Assembly (NCBI GenBank): GCA_001544655.2
Contig: FCOD02000002.1
Location: forward strand, 372,001 to 436,000
DNA length: 64,000 nt
Reading direction: 5' to 3'
From: Caballeronia turbans
Lineage (GTDB): Bacteria; Pseudomonadota; Gammaproteobacteria; Burkholderiales; Burkholderiaceae
Shown piece by piece: positions 1 through 8,542 of this stretch (position 1 is its first letter; each line of letters begins with the position of its first letter). The notes below the pieces were generated by a model, which was not told where the DNA came from, did not search any database, and was given only the letters and a program-made list of their open reading frames with translations. The position numbers and the translations under genes were made by a program.

Positions 1-1465
1 TGCCGCTCATGCGTCCATCGGAGACGCGCACGATATCCTTCACGCCCTTCAACGCGAGCTTGCGCGGAATGGGGATGTAGCCGGCTTCCGGCATGCCCGG
101 TGCGCCCTTGGGCCCGATGTTCTTGAGCACGAGGATATCGTCGGGTGTGACGTCGAGATCGTCGGAATCGATGCGTGCCGCGAGATCCGCGCCATGCTCG
201 AACACGACCGCCCGGCCTTCGTGTTCCATCAACTTCGCGTTCGCCGCCGATTGCTTGATGATCGCGCCACCCGGTGCGAGATTGCCTTCCAGCACCGCGA
301 TGCCGCCTTGCGGATAGATCGGTTTGTCGAAGGGACGCACGACGTCCTGCTCGAATGCCGGCCCTGCGGCTTCGATCTCTTCGCCGAGCGTGCGTCCGGT
401 GACCGTCAATGTGTTCAGATGCAGGAGCGGCTTCAATTCGCGTAGCAGCGTGGCCATGCCGCCGGCCTTGTGAAAGTCCTCCATGTAATGCAATCCGGAA
501 GGCTTCAGGTCGACTAGCACGGGCGTTTCGCGACCCATGCGATCGAGCGCCTTCAGATCGACGTCATAGCCCATGCGTCCGGCGATCGCGGTGAGATGCA
601 CGATGCCGTTCGTCGAGCCGCCGATCGCGAGCAGCACGCGCATCGCGTTTTCGAATGCCTCGGCCGTGAGGACCTTGTCGATGGTGAGGTCATCGCGCGC
701 CATCTGCACGGCTTGCGTGCCCGTGAGTTCGGCGATACGCATGCGATCCGACGTGACCGCGGGCGGCGATGCGCCGCCCGGCACCGTCATGCCGAGCGCT
801 TCGGCGATGCATGCCATCGTGCTCGCCGTGCCCATCACGGAACAGGTGCCCACGCTCGCGACGAGCTGATTGTTCACGGCCGCGATTTCCGCTTCGTCGA
901 TTTCCTCCGCGCGAAAACGCCCCCAATAGCGGCGGCAATCCGTGCATGCGCCGACGCGCTCACCGCGATGCGCGCCCGTGAGCATCGAGCCCGTGATGAG
1001 TTGAATCGCAGGAATGCCGGCCGATGCCGCGCCCATCAGTTGCGCGGGCACGGTCTTGTCGCATCCGCCGATCAGCACGACCGCGTCCATCGGCTGGGCC
1101 CGGATCATCTCTTCCGTGTCGATCGACATCAGGTTGCGAAGGTACATGCTCGTCGGCTGCGAGAACGATTCGGCGATCGAGATCGTCGGAAAGTCCATCG
1201 GCAAGCCGCCCGCCAGCATCACGCCGCGCTTCACCGCTTCGATCAGTTGCGGTGCATTGCCGTGACACGGGTTATACGCGCTGCCCGTATCGACAATGCC
1301 GATCACCGGGCGATCCAGGGCGCTGTCGGTATAACCCGCGCCCTTGATGAAGGCTTTGCGCAGGAACAGCGAGAAACCGTTGTCTCCATAGCTCGTGAGC
1401 GATTTGCGCAAGCCGCCCGGTTTCGCGGGCTCTTCGCCGGGCTTTTTCCTGAATGTGTCGGTCAT
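1..1465 (-). CDS. IlvD/Edd family dehydratase (dihydroxy-acid or sugar-acid dehydratase), 3' end outside window
   Basis: The reverse strand reads an open frame of 488 residues from the ATG at 1465 to the window edge, so the C-terminal fifth is missing. IlvD/Edd enzymes dehydrate 2,3-dihydroxy acids or aldonic acids with an iron-sulfur cluster. The three cluster cysteines are visible: C67 (AYNPCHG), C135 (GGCDKT) and C208 (GTCSVMGT). The lysine after C135 is the usual modified Mg ligand. The GACTDCRRYWG stretch and the lack of valine/isoleucine genes nearby lean towards the sugar-acid branch (arabonate/xylonate-type) rather than branched-chain biosynthesis, but this is inference. No strong ribosome binding site precedes the start. 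It appears monocistronic here, with 378 bases upstream before the next gene. Confidence 0.85.
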   Translation of the reverse strand, partial: MTDTFRKKPGEEPAKPGGLRKSLTSYGDNGFSLFLRKAFIKGAGYTDSALDRPVIGIVDTGSAYNPCHGNAPQLIEAVKRGVMLAGGLPMDFPTISIAESFSQPTSMYLRNLMSIDTEEMIRAQPMDAVVLIGGCDKTVPAQLMGAASAGIPAIQLITGSMLTGAHRGERVGACTDCRRYWGRFRAEEIDEAEIAAVNNQLVASVGTCSVMGTASTMACIAEALGMTVPGGASPPAVTSDRMRIAELTGTQAVQMARDDLTIDKVLTAEAFENAMRVLLAIGGSTNGIVHLTAIAGRMGYDVDLKALDRMGRETPVLVDLKPSGLHYMEDFHKAGGMATLLRELKPLLHLNTLTVTGRTLGEEIEAAGPAFEQDVVRPFDKPIYPQGGIAVLEGNLAPGGAIIKQSAANAKLMEHEGRAVVFEHGADLAARIDSDDLDVTPDDILVLKNIGPKGAPGMPEAGYIPIPRKLALKGVKDIVRVSDGRMSG

Positions 1466-1843
1466 GGTCGCACTACCGTTTGATGAGCGTTGAACGTCTG
1501 CGTGCCTCGATTATCGCGGCTTTGCCCAGGCTTTGTGCGCGCTTGGCGCGTGCTTCGAACCGAAGACGTTTTTGCTTTCGCAAGCGCCAGACGCAAATGG
1601 CCCCTCACGTTGTCACTTTCTTCGGACCGATTCGGCGGCGGCAAGAAACGCTTGCGCGAGGCGCAGTCGCGCGGACGAGCGTCCCTAAAGCAATCCGACG
1701 CAGCGTCTGCGCGCGCCATGCGGCAATGTCCGCTTTTCAGGGACAGTCCGCTCAATTCCTGCGATGCCCAGTGCACGGCTCTGTAGCGCGTCGCCTGAGG
1801 TCGATCAATCCGTGGCGGTCCTGCTGCGAAATCGCTCTGGAAA
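1466..1843. other. Non-coding gap upstream of the IlvD/Edd gene
   Basis: This 378-base stretch lies between the start of the dehydratase and the stop of the siderophore-interacting protein, both on the reverse strand. It must hold the dehydratase promoter. I found no convincing operator, hairpin or small gene; the open frames across it have no ribosome binding site or recognisable product. Confidence 0.5.
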
Positions 1844-2674
1844 TCAGCCGTCGATCGTCTCGTGCACGCCCTGTTCGCCGCGTTTCCAGTAAGCGGAAGC
1901 GCGAATGCGCTTCTTGTCGACGCCGCGTTCGTCGCATAGCAGCTTGCGGACCGCGCGCATCAGCGTGGCTTCTCCCGCGGCCCACACGTAGCCTTCGCCA
2001 TCGGGCACGTAGGTTTCGCGCAAGGCGAGCAGCAGCGCGCCGCCGGGATGCTCGCTCTCGTTGCGATAGCGCCATTGCGCGTAGAGATCGGCGCGCGTAT
2101 CGAATTCGATGCGTGCGGATTGATCGGCGACTTCGATCAGCGTCGCGACGCGCGTGCCTTCGGGCAGCTCTTCCAGACGCCGCGCGATGGCGGGCAGGGC
2201 GGTTTCATCGCCGATCATCAGATGCCAGTCGAACTGCGTCGGAATGACGAACGACCCACGCGGTCCGCCGATGCCGAGATATTGACCCGGCGCGGCTTGC
2301 GCGGCCCATGCCGTCGCGGGGCCGGCTTCGTGCAGCACGAATTCGATATCGAGCTCGCGCGCTACACGGTCGAAGCGGCGCGGCGTGAAATCGCGCGCGA
2401 TCGGACGCGGCTTCGACGCATCGAATATGGGCCCGTCGGGACCGGCCTGCGGGAGCGCGGGCATCGCCTCGCCGGGCTGCGGGAAGAAGAGCTTTACGTG
2501 ATCGTCGAATGAGGCGCTCACGAAGTCGTCGAGCGAATCGCCCGTGAAGGTCACGCGCACGAGATACGGATTGAGCGCCGTTACGCGCGTGACTTGCAGC
2601 AACCGGAACTTGAGCGCGTGACGAATGCGCGCGACTTCGAGATCGGGTCTGTCTTGAAGAATGGAATCTGTCAT
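1844..2674 (-). CDS. Siderophore-interacting protein, NAD(P)H-dependent ferric-chelate reductase (YqjH/ViuB family)
   Basis: A 276-residue cytoplasmic flavoprotein that would reduce ferric siderophores to release iron. The N-terminal FAD-binding barrel (about residues 20-135) carries the family arginine motif as RDFTPR at 94-99, followed by an SIP-type NAD(P)H domain with GDETALPA at 155-162 and WAAGE near residue 240. I chose the ATG at 2674 because AAGGAG lies 9 bases upstream; a longer frame reaching 2743 would overlap the regulator. It follows the PadR regulator by 16 bases on the same strand, so the two are likely cotranscribed. In E. coli the homologous pair yqjH/yqjI is divergent and metal-controlled; here it is tandem. 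Function is inferred from family, not shown. Confidence 0.88.
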   Translation of the reverse strand: MTDSILQDRPDLEVARIRHALKFRLLQVTRVTALNPYLVRVTFTGDSLDDFVSASFDDHVKLFFPQPGEAMPALPQAGPDGPIFDASKPRPIARDFTPRRFDRVARELDIEFVLHEAGPATAWAAQAAPGQYLGIGGPRGSFVIPTQFDWHLMIGDETALPAIARRLEELPEGTRVATLIEVADQSARIEFDTRADLYAQWRYRNESEHPGGALLLALRETYVPDGEGYVWAAGEATLMRAVRKLLCDERGVDKKRIRASAYWKRGEQGVHETIDG

Positions 2675-2690
2675 CGTGTATGGCTCCTTC

Positions 2691-3449
2691 TTACGCCTGC
2701 TTCGGCGCCGGGTTCTGTTCGATTTCGGCCGTCGCGCGCGCAAGGATCGCGGCGATGCGGCGTTGCTCGTCCTGCGATGCGTCGGTGCGCAAGAGCAGCG
2801 CTTTCTTCAGCGCGCGGCGCGCGGCGATCAGCTCGGGCGCCCAGCCGCTATCGGCGGCGGTGTCATCGGCTTCCTCGCCCATGTAGGCGCGGCGCACGAG
2901 ATCCATCTTGCGTGCGAAGTGCGTGAGCTTCGCGAGCATGATGTCCACGCGCTCGCGGTTCGACGCGAGATAGTCGCGACCCGCATCCGAAAGCGCATAG
3001 CGCTTGCGATTGCCTTCCAGTTCGACGGTGGCGTAGCACAGCTCTTCCAGATACGTGAGCGCCGGATAGACCATGCCGGGGCTCGGCGTGTAGAAGCCGT
3101 TCGAGCGGTCTTCCAGTGCCTTGATGAGTTCGTAGCCATGACGCGGCGCTTCGGCGAGCATCGCGAGCAGCAGCAGTTGGAGATCGTCGGAGGAGAACTT
3201 GCGTCCGCGCGGCATGCCGTCCTCGCCGCCGAATCCACCCATGCCACCCATGCCACCCATGCCACCCATGCCACCCGTTCCGCCGGGACCGCCGCCGAAG
3301 CGACCGCCGGCGCCGTGGCGATGACGGCCGATCATGCCCCAGCGTTCGAAGATCGAACGCTCAGACCACTCGGGGGCGTCGAAGGGAAAACCAGATCCGA
3401 ATGCGCGGAAGCCGGCTTCACGCGCGCGTTGAATGCAGCGGGATTTCAT
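2691..3449 (-). CDS. PadR family regulator, YqjI-like, with Gly/Met-rich N-terminal extension
   Basis: A 252-residue repressor. The PadR winged helix spans about residues 85-165, with HGYELIKALE and YTPSPGMVYPAL matching what I recall of the nickel/iron-responsive E. coli YqjI. The N-terminal 80 residues are unusual: a short His cluster (GRHRHG, 41-46), then a Gly-rich stretch with a (MGG)n run at 61-72. YqjI has a His/Cys-rich metal-binding tail at this place, so this segment may be the sensor, although it has far fewer ligands. I chose ATG 3449 because GGAG lies 8 bases upstream; the frame continues to 3512 through the operator. A perfect inverted repeat directly upstream suggests autorepression of the regulator-reductase operon. 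Confidence 0.87.
   Translation of the reverse strand: MKSRCIQRAREAGFRAFGSGFPFDAPEWSERSIFERWGMIGRHRHGAGGRFGGGPGGTGGMGGMGGMGGMGGFGGEDGMPRGRKFSSDDLQLLLLAMLAEAPRHGYELIKALEDRSNGFYTPSPGMVYPALTYLEELCYATVELEGNRKRYALSDAGRDYLASNRERVDIMLAKLTHFARKMDLVRRAYMGEEADDTAADSGWAPELIAARRALKKALLLRTDASQDEQRRIAAILARATAEIEQNPAPKQA
3241..3276 (-). repeat. Four perfect 9-bp tandem repeats encoding Met-Gly-Gly
   Basis: The plus strand reads ATGCCACCC four times without change inside the PadR gene. A partial fifth unit (CCACCC) precedes it. The repeat is in frame and 9 bp long, so slippage would add or remove Met-Gly-Gly units from the regulator without a frameshift. Confidence 0.9.
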
Positions 3450-3460
3450 CAGAACACTCC

Positions 3461-3495
3461 AGATATGTCTTAAAACATATCTAAAGATATATATC
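3461..3495. promoter_or_regulatory. Palindromic operator of the PadR/YqjI-like regulator
   Basis: AGATATGT (3461-3468) and ACATATCT (3475-3482) form a perfect 8-bp inverted repeat around a 6-base spacer. A second palindrome, GATATATATC (3486-3495), follows at once. PadR proteins bind ATGT/ACAT-type dyads, and YqjI sites are AT-rich palindromes. The site starts 11 bases upstream of the regulator start codon, well placed for autorepression. The AT content stands out sharply from the surrounding GC-rich DNA. Confidence 0.8.
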
Positions 3496-3602
3496 GTAAG
3501 AGTGTCTGTCAAGCGGGAATACGAGGGGCGGGGCGCGCAAGTGCCGACGATCGCCGCATTCGCCGATACGCATCGCGCCGTCCCGGCCGTCCCGCGAGCG
3601 GC

Positions 3603-4478
3603 TCAGCGCCCCTTCCACGGCACGAGCCGCCGCTCCAGCGCGCGCATGCCGAAGTCGAATATCCACGCGATCGCGCCGATGAGCACGATGCCCATCACCA
3701 CCACGTCGGTGCGCAGGAAGCTCGACGCGTTGAGCACCATCTGCCCGAGGCCGGCGGTCGCGGCAACCATCTCGGCAGCGACAAGTGTGGTCCAGCCGAA
3801 GCCCACGGCGATGCGCAGGCCCGTCAGGATCTCCGGCAGCGCGGCGGGCAGCACGACATGCCACACCACCTGCCGGAAGTTCGCGCCGAGCGACCACGCT
3901 GCGTTCACCTGCTCGGCGGTCGCGCTTTTCACGCCCGCACGCGCGGCCATCGCGATCGGCGCGAAGCAGGCGAGCCAGATCACGACGATCTTCGCGGTCT
4001 CATCGATCCCGAAGTAGATGACGACGAGCGGCAGATAAGCGAGCGGCGGCAGTGGCCGATAGAACTCCAGCGGCGGATCGAGCACGCCGCGCGCAATGCG
4101 GCTCACGCCCATCAGGATGCCGACCGGCACCGCCGTGACGACCGCGAGCGCGAATGCACCGAACACGCGGATCGCGCTCCACAGCAGATGTTCCGAGAGC
4201 GGCAGTCCGCCCTGAAGCCGTCCATGCCACGCATCGGTGAATGCCTGCCATACGGCTTCGGGCGAGGGCAGAAAGAGCGGCGGCAGCCAGTGAAAATGCG
4301 TGGCGGCCCACCACAGCACCGCGAGTGTCGCGACGCACAGCGCACTGGGCAGCGCCGTCGGGCCCGCGCCCGGCATGCCGCGATAGCGCGCGCGCCTTTT
4401 CGCGCGCGAAGCAGCTCGTGTGGTCTGCGGCGTCGTGACGGCGCGCGGCAGCGGGACGTCTCGAGCGGGGTGAGTCAC
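3603..4478 (-). CDS. tauC: ABC transporter permease, taurine/sulfonate type (TauC/SsuC family)
   Basis: A 291-residue inner-membrane permease of the BPD (binding-protein-dependent) type, with about six hydrophobic segments. The EAA-type loop is visible as [28 protein letters not shown]. The start is taken as GTG 4478, because it overlaps the ATPase stop as GTGA and has GGAGG six bases upstream; an internal ATG 100 bases later has no such support. Residues 1-35 are basic and cytoplasmic. It is the last gene of a three-gene operon with the ATPase and binding protein upstream. The tau name follows the binding protein; no tauD dioxygenase is next to it. Confidence 0.87.
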   Translation of the reverse strand: MTHPARDVPLPRAVTTPQTTRAASRAKRRARYRGMPGAGPTALPSALCVATLAVLWWAATHFHWLPPLFLPSPEAVWQAFTDAWHGRLQGGLPLSEHLLWSAIRVFGAFALAVVTAVPVGILMGVSRIARGVLDPPLEFYRPLPPLAYLPLVVIYFGIDETAKIVVIWLACFAPIAMAARAGVKSATAEQVNAAWSLGANFRQVVWHVVLPAALPEILTGLRIAVGFGWTTLVAAEMVAATAGLGQMVLNASSFLRTDVVVMGIVLIGAIAWIFDFGMRALERRLVPWKGR

Positions 4479-5254
4479 GCCACCTCCGTGTCGGTGCGAT
4501 GCAGTCGGCGCGTCAGCCGTTCGCGCCATTCGATGAAAGCGGGCGACGATTTCACGGCGCGCGCGTCGCGGTTGCGAATGTAATCGCGCGAGAAGGGCAG
4601 CTCGTGCACTTCCTCGATGCGTCCCGGGCCGGGTGTCATCAGCACGAGGCGCGTCGCCAGGAAGAGGGCTTCCTCCACGCTGTGCGTGATGAAGAAGACC
4701 GTCTTGCCGGTGCGCGCCCACACGTCGAGCACGAGTTCCTGCACGCTTTCGCGCGTGAGGGCGTCGAGCGCGCCCATCGGCTCGTCCATCAGCAGCACTT
4801 CGGGATCGCTCGCGAGTGCGCGCGCGATTCCGACGCGTTGCTGCATGCCGCCCGAAAGCGCGTAGACCTTTGCCCGCTCGGATTGCGCCAGACCGACGAG
4901 CGCGAGCGTGCGGCGCGCGATCTCGAGGCGCTCGTCGCGCTTCACGCCACGAAAGCGCAGGCCGAGCGCGACGTTGTCGATGACATTCAGCCACGGCATC
5001 AACGCATGTTTCTGGAACACGACGCCGCGCTCCGCGCCGGGCCCGGCGATCGGTTCGCCATTGAGCGATGCCTCGCCTTCGGTCGGCTCGAGAAATCCGG
5101 CGAGGCAATTCAGCAGCGTGGTCTTGCCGCAGCCCGACGCGCCGAGCGCCACCACGAACTCGCCGCTGCCGATCTGCAAATCGACGCCTTTCAACGCGGG
5201 CGTGTGCGCGCCTTCGTACGTGACGCCGAGATTGCGGATGGCAAGCGATGTCAT
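4475..5254 (-). CDS. tauB: ABC transporter ATP-binding protein, taurine/sulfonate type (TauB/SsuB family)
   Basis: A 259-residue nucleotide-binding subunit that powers sulfonate import. All motifs are intact: Walker [10 protein letters not shown] (38-46), signature LSGGMQQR (133-140), Walker B VLLMDEP (153-159) and the H-loop in [10 protein letters not shown]. It overlaps the binding-protein stop by 4 bases (ATGA) and its own stop overlaps the permease GTG, so the three genes are translationally coupled in the order binding protein, ATPase, permease. Confidence 0.9.
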   Translation of the reverse strand: MTSLAIRNLGVTYEGAHTPALKGVDLQIGSGEFVVALGASGCGKTTLLNCLAGFLEPTEGEASLNGEPIAGPGAERGVVFQKHALMPWLNVIDNVALGLRFRGVKRDERLEIARRTLALVGLAQSERAKVYALSGGMQQRVGIARALASDPEVLLMDEPMGALDALTRESVQELVLDVWARTGKTVFFITHSVEEALFLATRLVLMTPGPGRIEEVHELPFSRDYIRNRDARAVKSSPAFIEWRERLTRRLHRTDTEVA

Positions 5255-6285
5255 TTCGCGGCCTGCTGCGCGAAGCGGGGATCGACGCCCGTGGAGTAAT
5301 CCGCGAGCACGTTCTGGATCGTGCCCTGCTGCTTGAGGAACTGCGCGGTGGCGGCGAGCGACTTCGCCGCGCCGGACTGCTGTCCGCCGCCGAGCCAGGT
5401 CGGCGAAGCCTGCTCGCCTGCGCTCGGGAAGGCGTAGAGCGCGAGACTCGCGGGCACGTCGGCGGCGTTCGCCCCGGATTCCTGCGCGACCGCCTGCACC
5501 TGTTTCGATGCGGCGGTCCAGTCGGCCTTGTGGTCGCGGTATTGCGCATCGGTATCGGCGAGCACCTTGACGAGCCCGTTCAGGAACGCGGGATTGTCCT
5601 GCGCGAACTTGCGTGCCGCGACGAAGCCGTCGAAGGTCGCCTTGCCCGATTCCTTCGCCACCTCACCCGACGTGATGAGCACGCGGCCGCTCTGCTTGGC
5701 CTTGGCGAGCACCGGGTCCCAGATGTAAGTCGCGTCGATGTTGCCGCGCTCCCACGCCGCCGCGACTTCGGGCGGACGCAGATTGACGATCCTGACCGTC
5801 GACGGATCGACACCCGCCTGCTGCAAGGCGACGAGCGCATGAAAATGCGAAGTCGATACATACGGCACGCCGAGCGTCTTGCCCTTCAGATCGGCGAGCT
5901 TGCTCACGCCGGACCCGTTGCGCGCGACGAGCGCTTCGGCATCGTTGATGTTGTCGAGAATCCAGAACAGCGACAGATCGACGCCTTGCGAGAGTCCCGC
6001 CGCGATCGGGCTGGAGCCCGCTTCGCCCACCTGTATGGAACCGGACGCGAGCGCGCGGATGACGTCCGCGCCGCTGCCGAGCTTGCGATAAGTGACCTTG
6101 TATCCGGTGGCCTTCTCGACGGCTCCGCTTGCCTGCGCATAGCGCCACGGCACCACCATGTCCTGATAGCCGATGACGACCTCGCGTGTTTCGGCCTTTG
6201 CATGAACGGGCGCGAAAACGACGGCGGCAAGCATGAAGGCAGCGGCGCCGGCGATCAGTGTGCGGCGATGGATCGTATGTTTCAT
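5251..6285 (-). CDS. tauA: Periplasmic taurine/aliphatic sulfonate-binding protein (TauA family)
   Basis: A 344-residue exported binding protein. Residues 1-31 form a signal peptide (RR then a long hydrophobic core ending near AHAKA). The mature part begins with the NMT1/TauA-type sheet [29 protein letters not shown] and [11 protein letters not shown]-like positions ([15 protein letters not shown]) fit the TauA family, which binds sulfonates. It is the first gene of the operon and is divergent from a serine acetyltransferase, which fits a role in sulfur supply. Taurine specificity is inferred from family resemblance only. Confidence 0.87.
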   Translation of the reverse strand: MKHTIHRRTLIAGAAAFMLAAVVFAPVHAKAETREVVIGYQDMVVPWRYAQASGAVEKATGYKVTYRKLGSGADVIRALASGSIQVGEAGSSPIAAGLSQGVDLSLFWILDNINDAEALVARNGSGVSKLADLKGKTLGVPYVSTSHFHALVALQQAGVDPSTVRIVNLRPPEVAAAWERGNIDATYIWDPVLAKAKQSGRVLITSGEVAKESGKATFDGFVAARKFAQDNPAFLNGLVKVLADTDAQYRDHKADWTAASKQVQAVAQESGANAADVPASLALYAFPSAGEQASPTWLGGGQQSGAAKSLAATAQFLKQQGTIQNVLADYSTGVDPRFAQQAAK

Positions 6286-6657
6286 GGAGCGAACGGAGTG
6301 GTGTGGTGAAGCCTTCGACTATAGGCACTTTGTGTGCCGCGGCTACCAATCAATTGTGCGTAGCAAATGACGTGGAGCGCGCTTCGCATATACGCCTGGC
6401 CGAACCGCGAACGGTCGCGCACGAGCCGTCATTTGCAAATGAAAAATACTTGGTACCACCTCCGGCGGATGTCTCGCATAGTCGTACGTATTGGCTATCG
6501 ACGGTTGACTTTGCATCGGACGAGTACCGCCGCCATCGCTTCTGTGACGAAACAAGAAATACGGCGACGTCGTGACTATGACCGGCGGCGGCGCGGCATG
6601 CAGAACCGCTGGCGCTATTCCGGCTTGCCCGGCCGACATCATGGAAAGGACTGCACT
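6286..6657. promoter_or_regulatory. Divergent control region between tauABC and serine acetyltransferase, with a 14-bp palindrome
   Basis: This 372-base region must carry both promoters. A perfect palindrome TCATTTGCAAATGA lies at 6429-6442, and a related half (CAAATGACG) lies near 6364-6372. Its position about 145 bases from the tauA start and 215 from the cysE-like start suits a regulator shared by both genes, for example a CysB-like sulfur regulator. That assignment is inference; the dyad itself is seen directly. Confidence 0.5.
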
Positions 6658-7602
6658 GTGGCTGTATTCGACATCGACGACATCGTCCAATCGCTTCAGA
6701 CGGTCCGCCAGCAGTGGCGGGAAATGCAAAAGCGCTCGCTCGAGCCGGGCGGGCGCGAACTCCCCGCGCGCGAGGCGCTCGCCGACATCATCGGCGCGCT
6801 GAAAGGCGCACTCTTTCCGATGCGGCTCGGCCCGCCCGATCTGCGTCAGGAAAGCGAGAACTTCTACGTCGGCCATGCGCTCGATTTCGCGCTGCAGGGC
6901 CTGCTCGCGCAGGCGAAGCTGGAGTTGCAATACAAGGCACGGCATGAGCCGCGCGACGACCACGCGATCGACACGCGCGCGATCAACGCAATACGCGCGT
7001 TCGCCAAAACCCTGCCGCGCATCCGCACCCTGCTCGACAGCGACATCCTCGCGGCCTATCAGGGCGATCCGGCGGCGGGCAGCGTCGACGAAGTGCTGCT
7101 TTGCTATCCCGGCATCCTCGTGATGATCCACCATCGCATCGCGCACGAGCTTTATCGGCTCGAATTGCCGCTGCTCGCACGCATCGTGGCCGAGCTCGCA
7201 CATGGCGAAACCGGCATCGACATCCATCCCGGTGCGCGCATCGGCTCGGGGTTCTTCATCGATCACGGCACGGGCGTCGTGATCGGCGAGACGGCGGTGA
7301 TCGGCAACCACGTGCGCATCTATCAGGCGGTGACGCTCGGCGCCAAGCGCTTTCCGCGCGACGCGCAAGGTCAACTCGAGAAAGGGCTCGCGCGTCATCC
7401 GATCGTCGAGGACGACGTCGTGATCTACGCCGGCGCGACGATCCTCGGACGCGTGACGCTCGGACGCGGCGCGGTCATCGGCGGCAATGTATGGCTCACG
7501 CACGACGTCGCGCCGGGCGCTTCGGTCACGCAGGCGCTGTCGCAAAGCGGTGAGGCCGCGCGGCGCGCCCAGACGCAGCGGACCGAGCCTGTCTCGTCAT
7601 GA
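6658..7602 (+). CDS. cysE: Serine O-acetyltransferase (EpsC/SrpH-type CysE)
   Basis: A 314-residue enzyme that acetylates serine to O-acetylserine, the carbon acceptor for sulfide in cysteine synthesis. An N-terminal helical domain (about 1-180) precedes a left-handed hexapeptide-repeat beta helix, with IDIHPGARIGSGFFIDHGTG, VVIGETAVIGNHVRIYQAVT and AVIGGNVWLT. The catalytic His is in DIHPGA/FIDHGTG. The start is GTG 6658, seven bases after GGAAAGGA; an upstream frame to 6367 lacks a binding site. Length fits the long EpsC/SrpH class rather than the 270-residue E. coli CysE. Divergence from tauABC links it to sulfonate-derived sulfur. Confidence 0.88.
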   Translation: MAVFDIDDIVQSLQTVRQQWREMQKRSLEPGGRELPAREALADIIGALKGALFPMRLGPPDLRQESENFYVGHALDFALQGLLAQAKLELQYKARHEPRDDHAIDTRAINAIRAFAKTLPRIRTLLDSDILAAYQGDPAAGSVDEVLLCYPGILVMIHHRIAHELYRLELPLLARIVAELAHGETGIDIHPGARIGSGFFIDHGTGVVIGETAVIGNHVRIYQAVTLGAKRFPRDAQGQLEKGLARHPIVEDDVVIYAGATILGRVTLGRGAVIGGNVWLTHDVAPGASVTQALSQSGEAARRAQTQRTEPVSS

Positions 7603-7819
7603 GCACACCGGTGCGCCATGTCGGCGCGACCGTTCGACAACTGCGCGAGCGCTGCCTTTATGCGCAGCGCCCGCTCAGGCGATCCACTATCAGCCTGCGA
7701 TATGCAATCAGCGCGGCGTGATGTGGGCGCACGCCGATTAGCTTATGAGAAATCAGTCCAACCGCGCGCCGATGGGTGCGCTAACTTGGAGCGCCTCGAC
7801 AGAGCGCCAGGAAACCGCC

Positions 7820-8464
7820 ATGTCCACGATCGCAGCATCCGATCCATTCGCCGATCATCTCAACCCCTTCGATGCCGATCTGCAACGCGAGCCGGTCTCG
7901 CGTTTCGGCGTGCCCGACGAGACGCGCCTGCCGCCGCACGTCGCGTCGATCCACGCGAAGTTCCGCAGACAGTACGGCTTCGTGCCGAACTGGCTCGCGG
8001 CGCTCTCGGTCAATCCCGATACCGCTTATCGGCTCGTCACGTTCTACGAGCATCTTTTCGATCCGCACCGCAGTCATCTGACGGCCGCGGAGCGCGAACT
8101 GATCGCGGTGGTCACGTCGGCCGCGAACGAGTGCAGCTACTGCGTGTTCAATCACACGCAGGCGCTTGCGAACGTGCTGGGCGATACGGTGCGCGCGCAG
8201 CGCATCGCACAGGGCTTTCGTCATGTGCGTCTTTCGGTGAAGGAGGCTGCGCTCGCGGAAATCTCGGAGCGTCTCACGCGCGAGCCGGGCGGCATTCGCG
8301 AAGAAGATCTTCAATCGCTGCGCTCGATCGGCTTCACGCAGCAGGCCGTGACCGAGGTGCTGGAGATATCGGCGTTCTTCAACTATGCCAATCGGTTGAC
8401 GATCGCACTGAACGTGGTGCCGGACGATCAGTTTTTTGCGGGCCGCGATCTCAGGCGTGCGTGA
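7820..8464 (+). CDS. AhpD-like peroxidase-related protein (carboxymuconolactone decarboxylase domain)
   Basis: A 214-residue protein of the uncharacterised peroxidase-related type. The CMD/AhpD core lies at about residues 50-180 with the redox pair CSYC (105-108) and the conserved His at 112, the arrangement used by alkylhydroperoxidase D. The start at 7820 has CAGGAAA upstream; the frame open from 7745 has no such site. It stands 78 bases before a DszA-type flavin monooxygenase, so it may remove peroxide leaked by flavin chemistry or handle a pathway intermediate. The role is inference. Confidence 0.8.
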   Translation: MSTIAASDPFADHLNPFDADLQREPVSRFGVPDETRLPPHVASIHAKFRRQYGFVPNWLAALSVNPDTAYRLVTFYEHLFDPHRSHLTAAERELIAVVTSAANECSYCVFNHTQALANVLGDTVRAQRIAQGFRHVRLSVKEAALAEISERLTREPGGIREEDLQSLRSIGFTQQAVTEVLEISAFFNYANRLTIALNVVPDDQFFAGRDLRRA

Positions 8465-8542
8465 AGCCGGCCGCTCGTTCAAGCGCGTTTTTGCGGCTTG
8501 CAGTACCTTGACGCAATCCGCCACTCGTTCATCACCGACGCG

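Noticed and set aside
3241-3276. CRISPR-like or satellite repeat
   Set aside because: The 9-bp units are contiguous, without spacers, and encode an in-frame protein repeat.
3603-5549. A possible permease-ATPase fusion of 648 codons
   Set aside because: The upstream part is an out-of-frame reading of the ATPase gene. The permease has its own GTG start and ribosome binding site at 4478.
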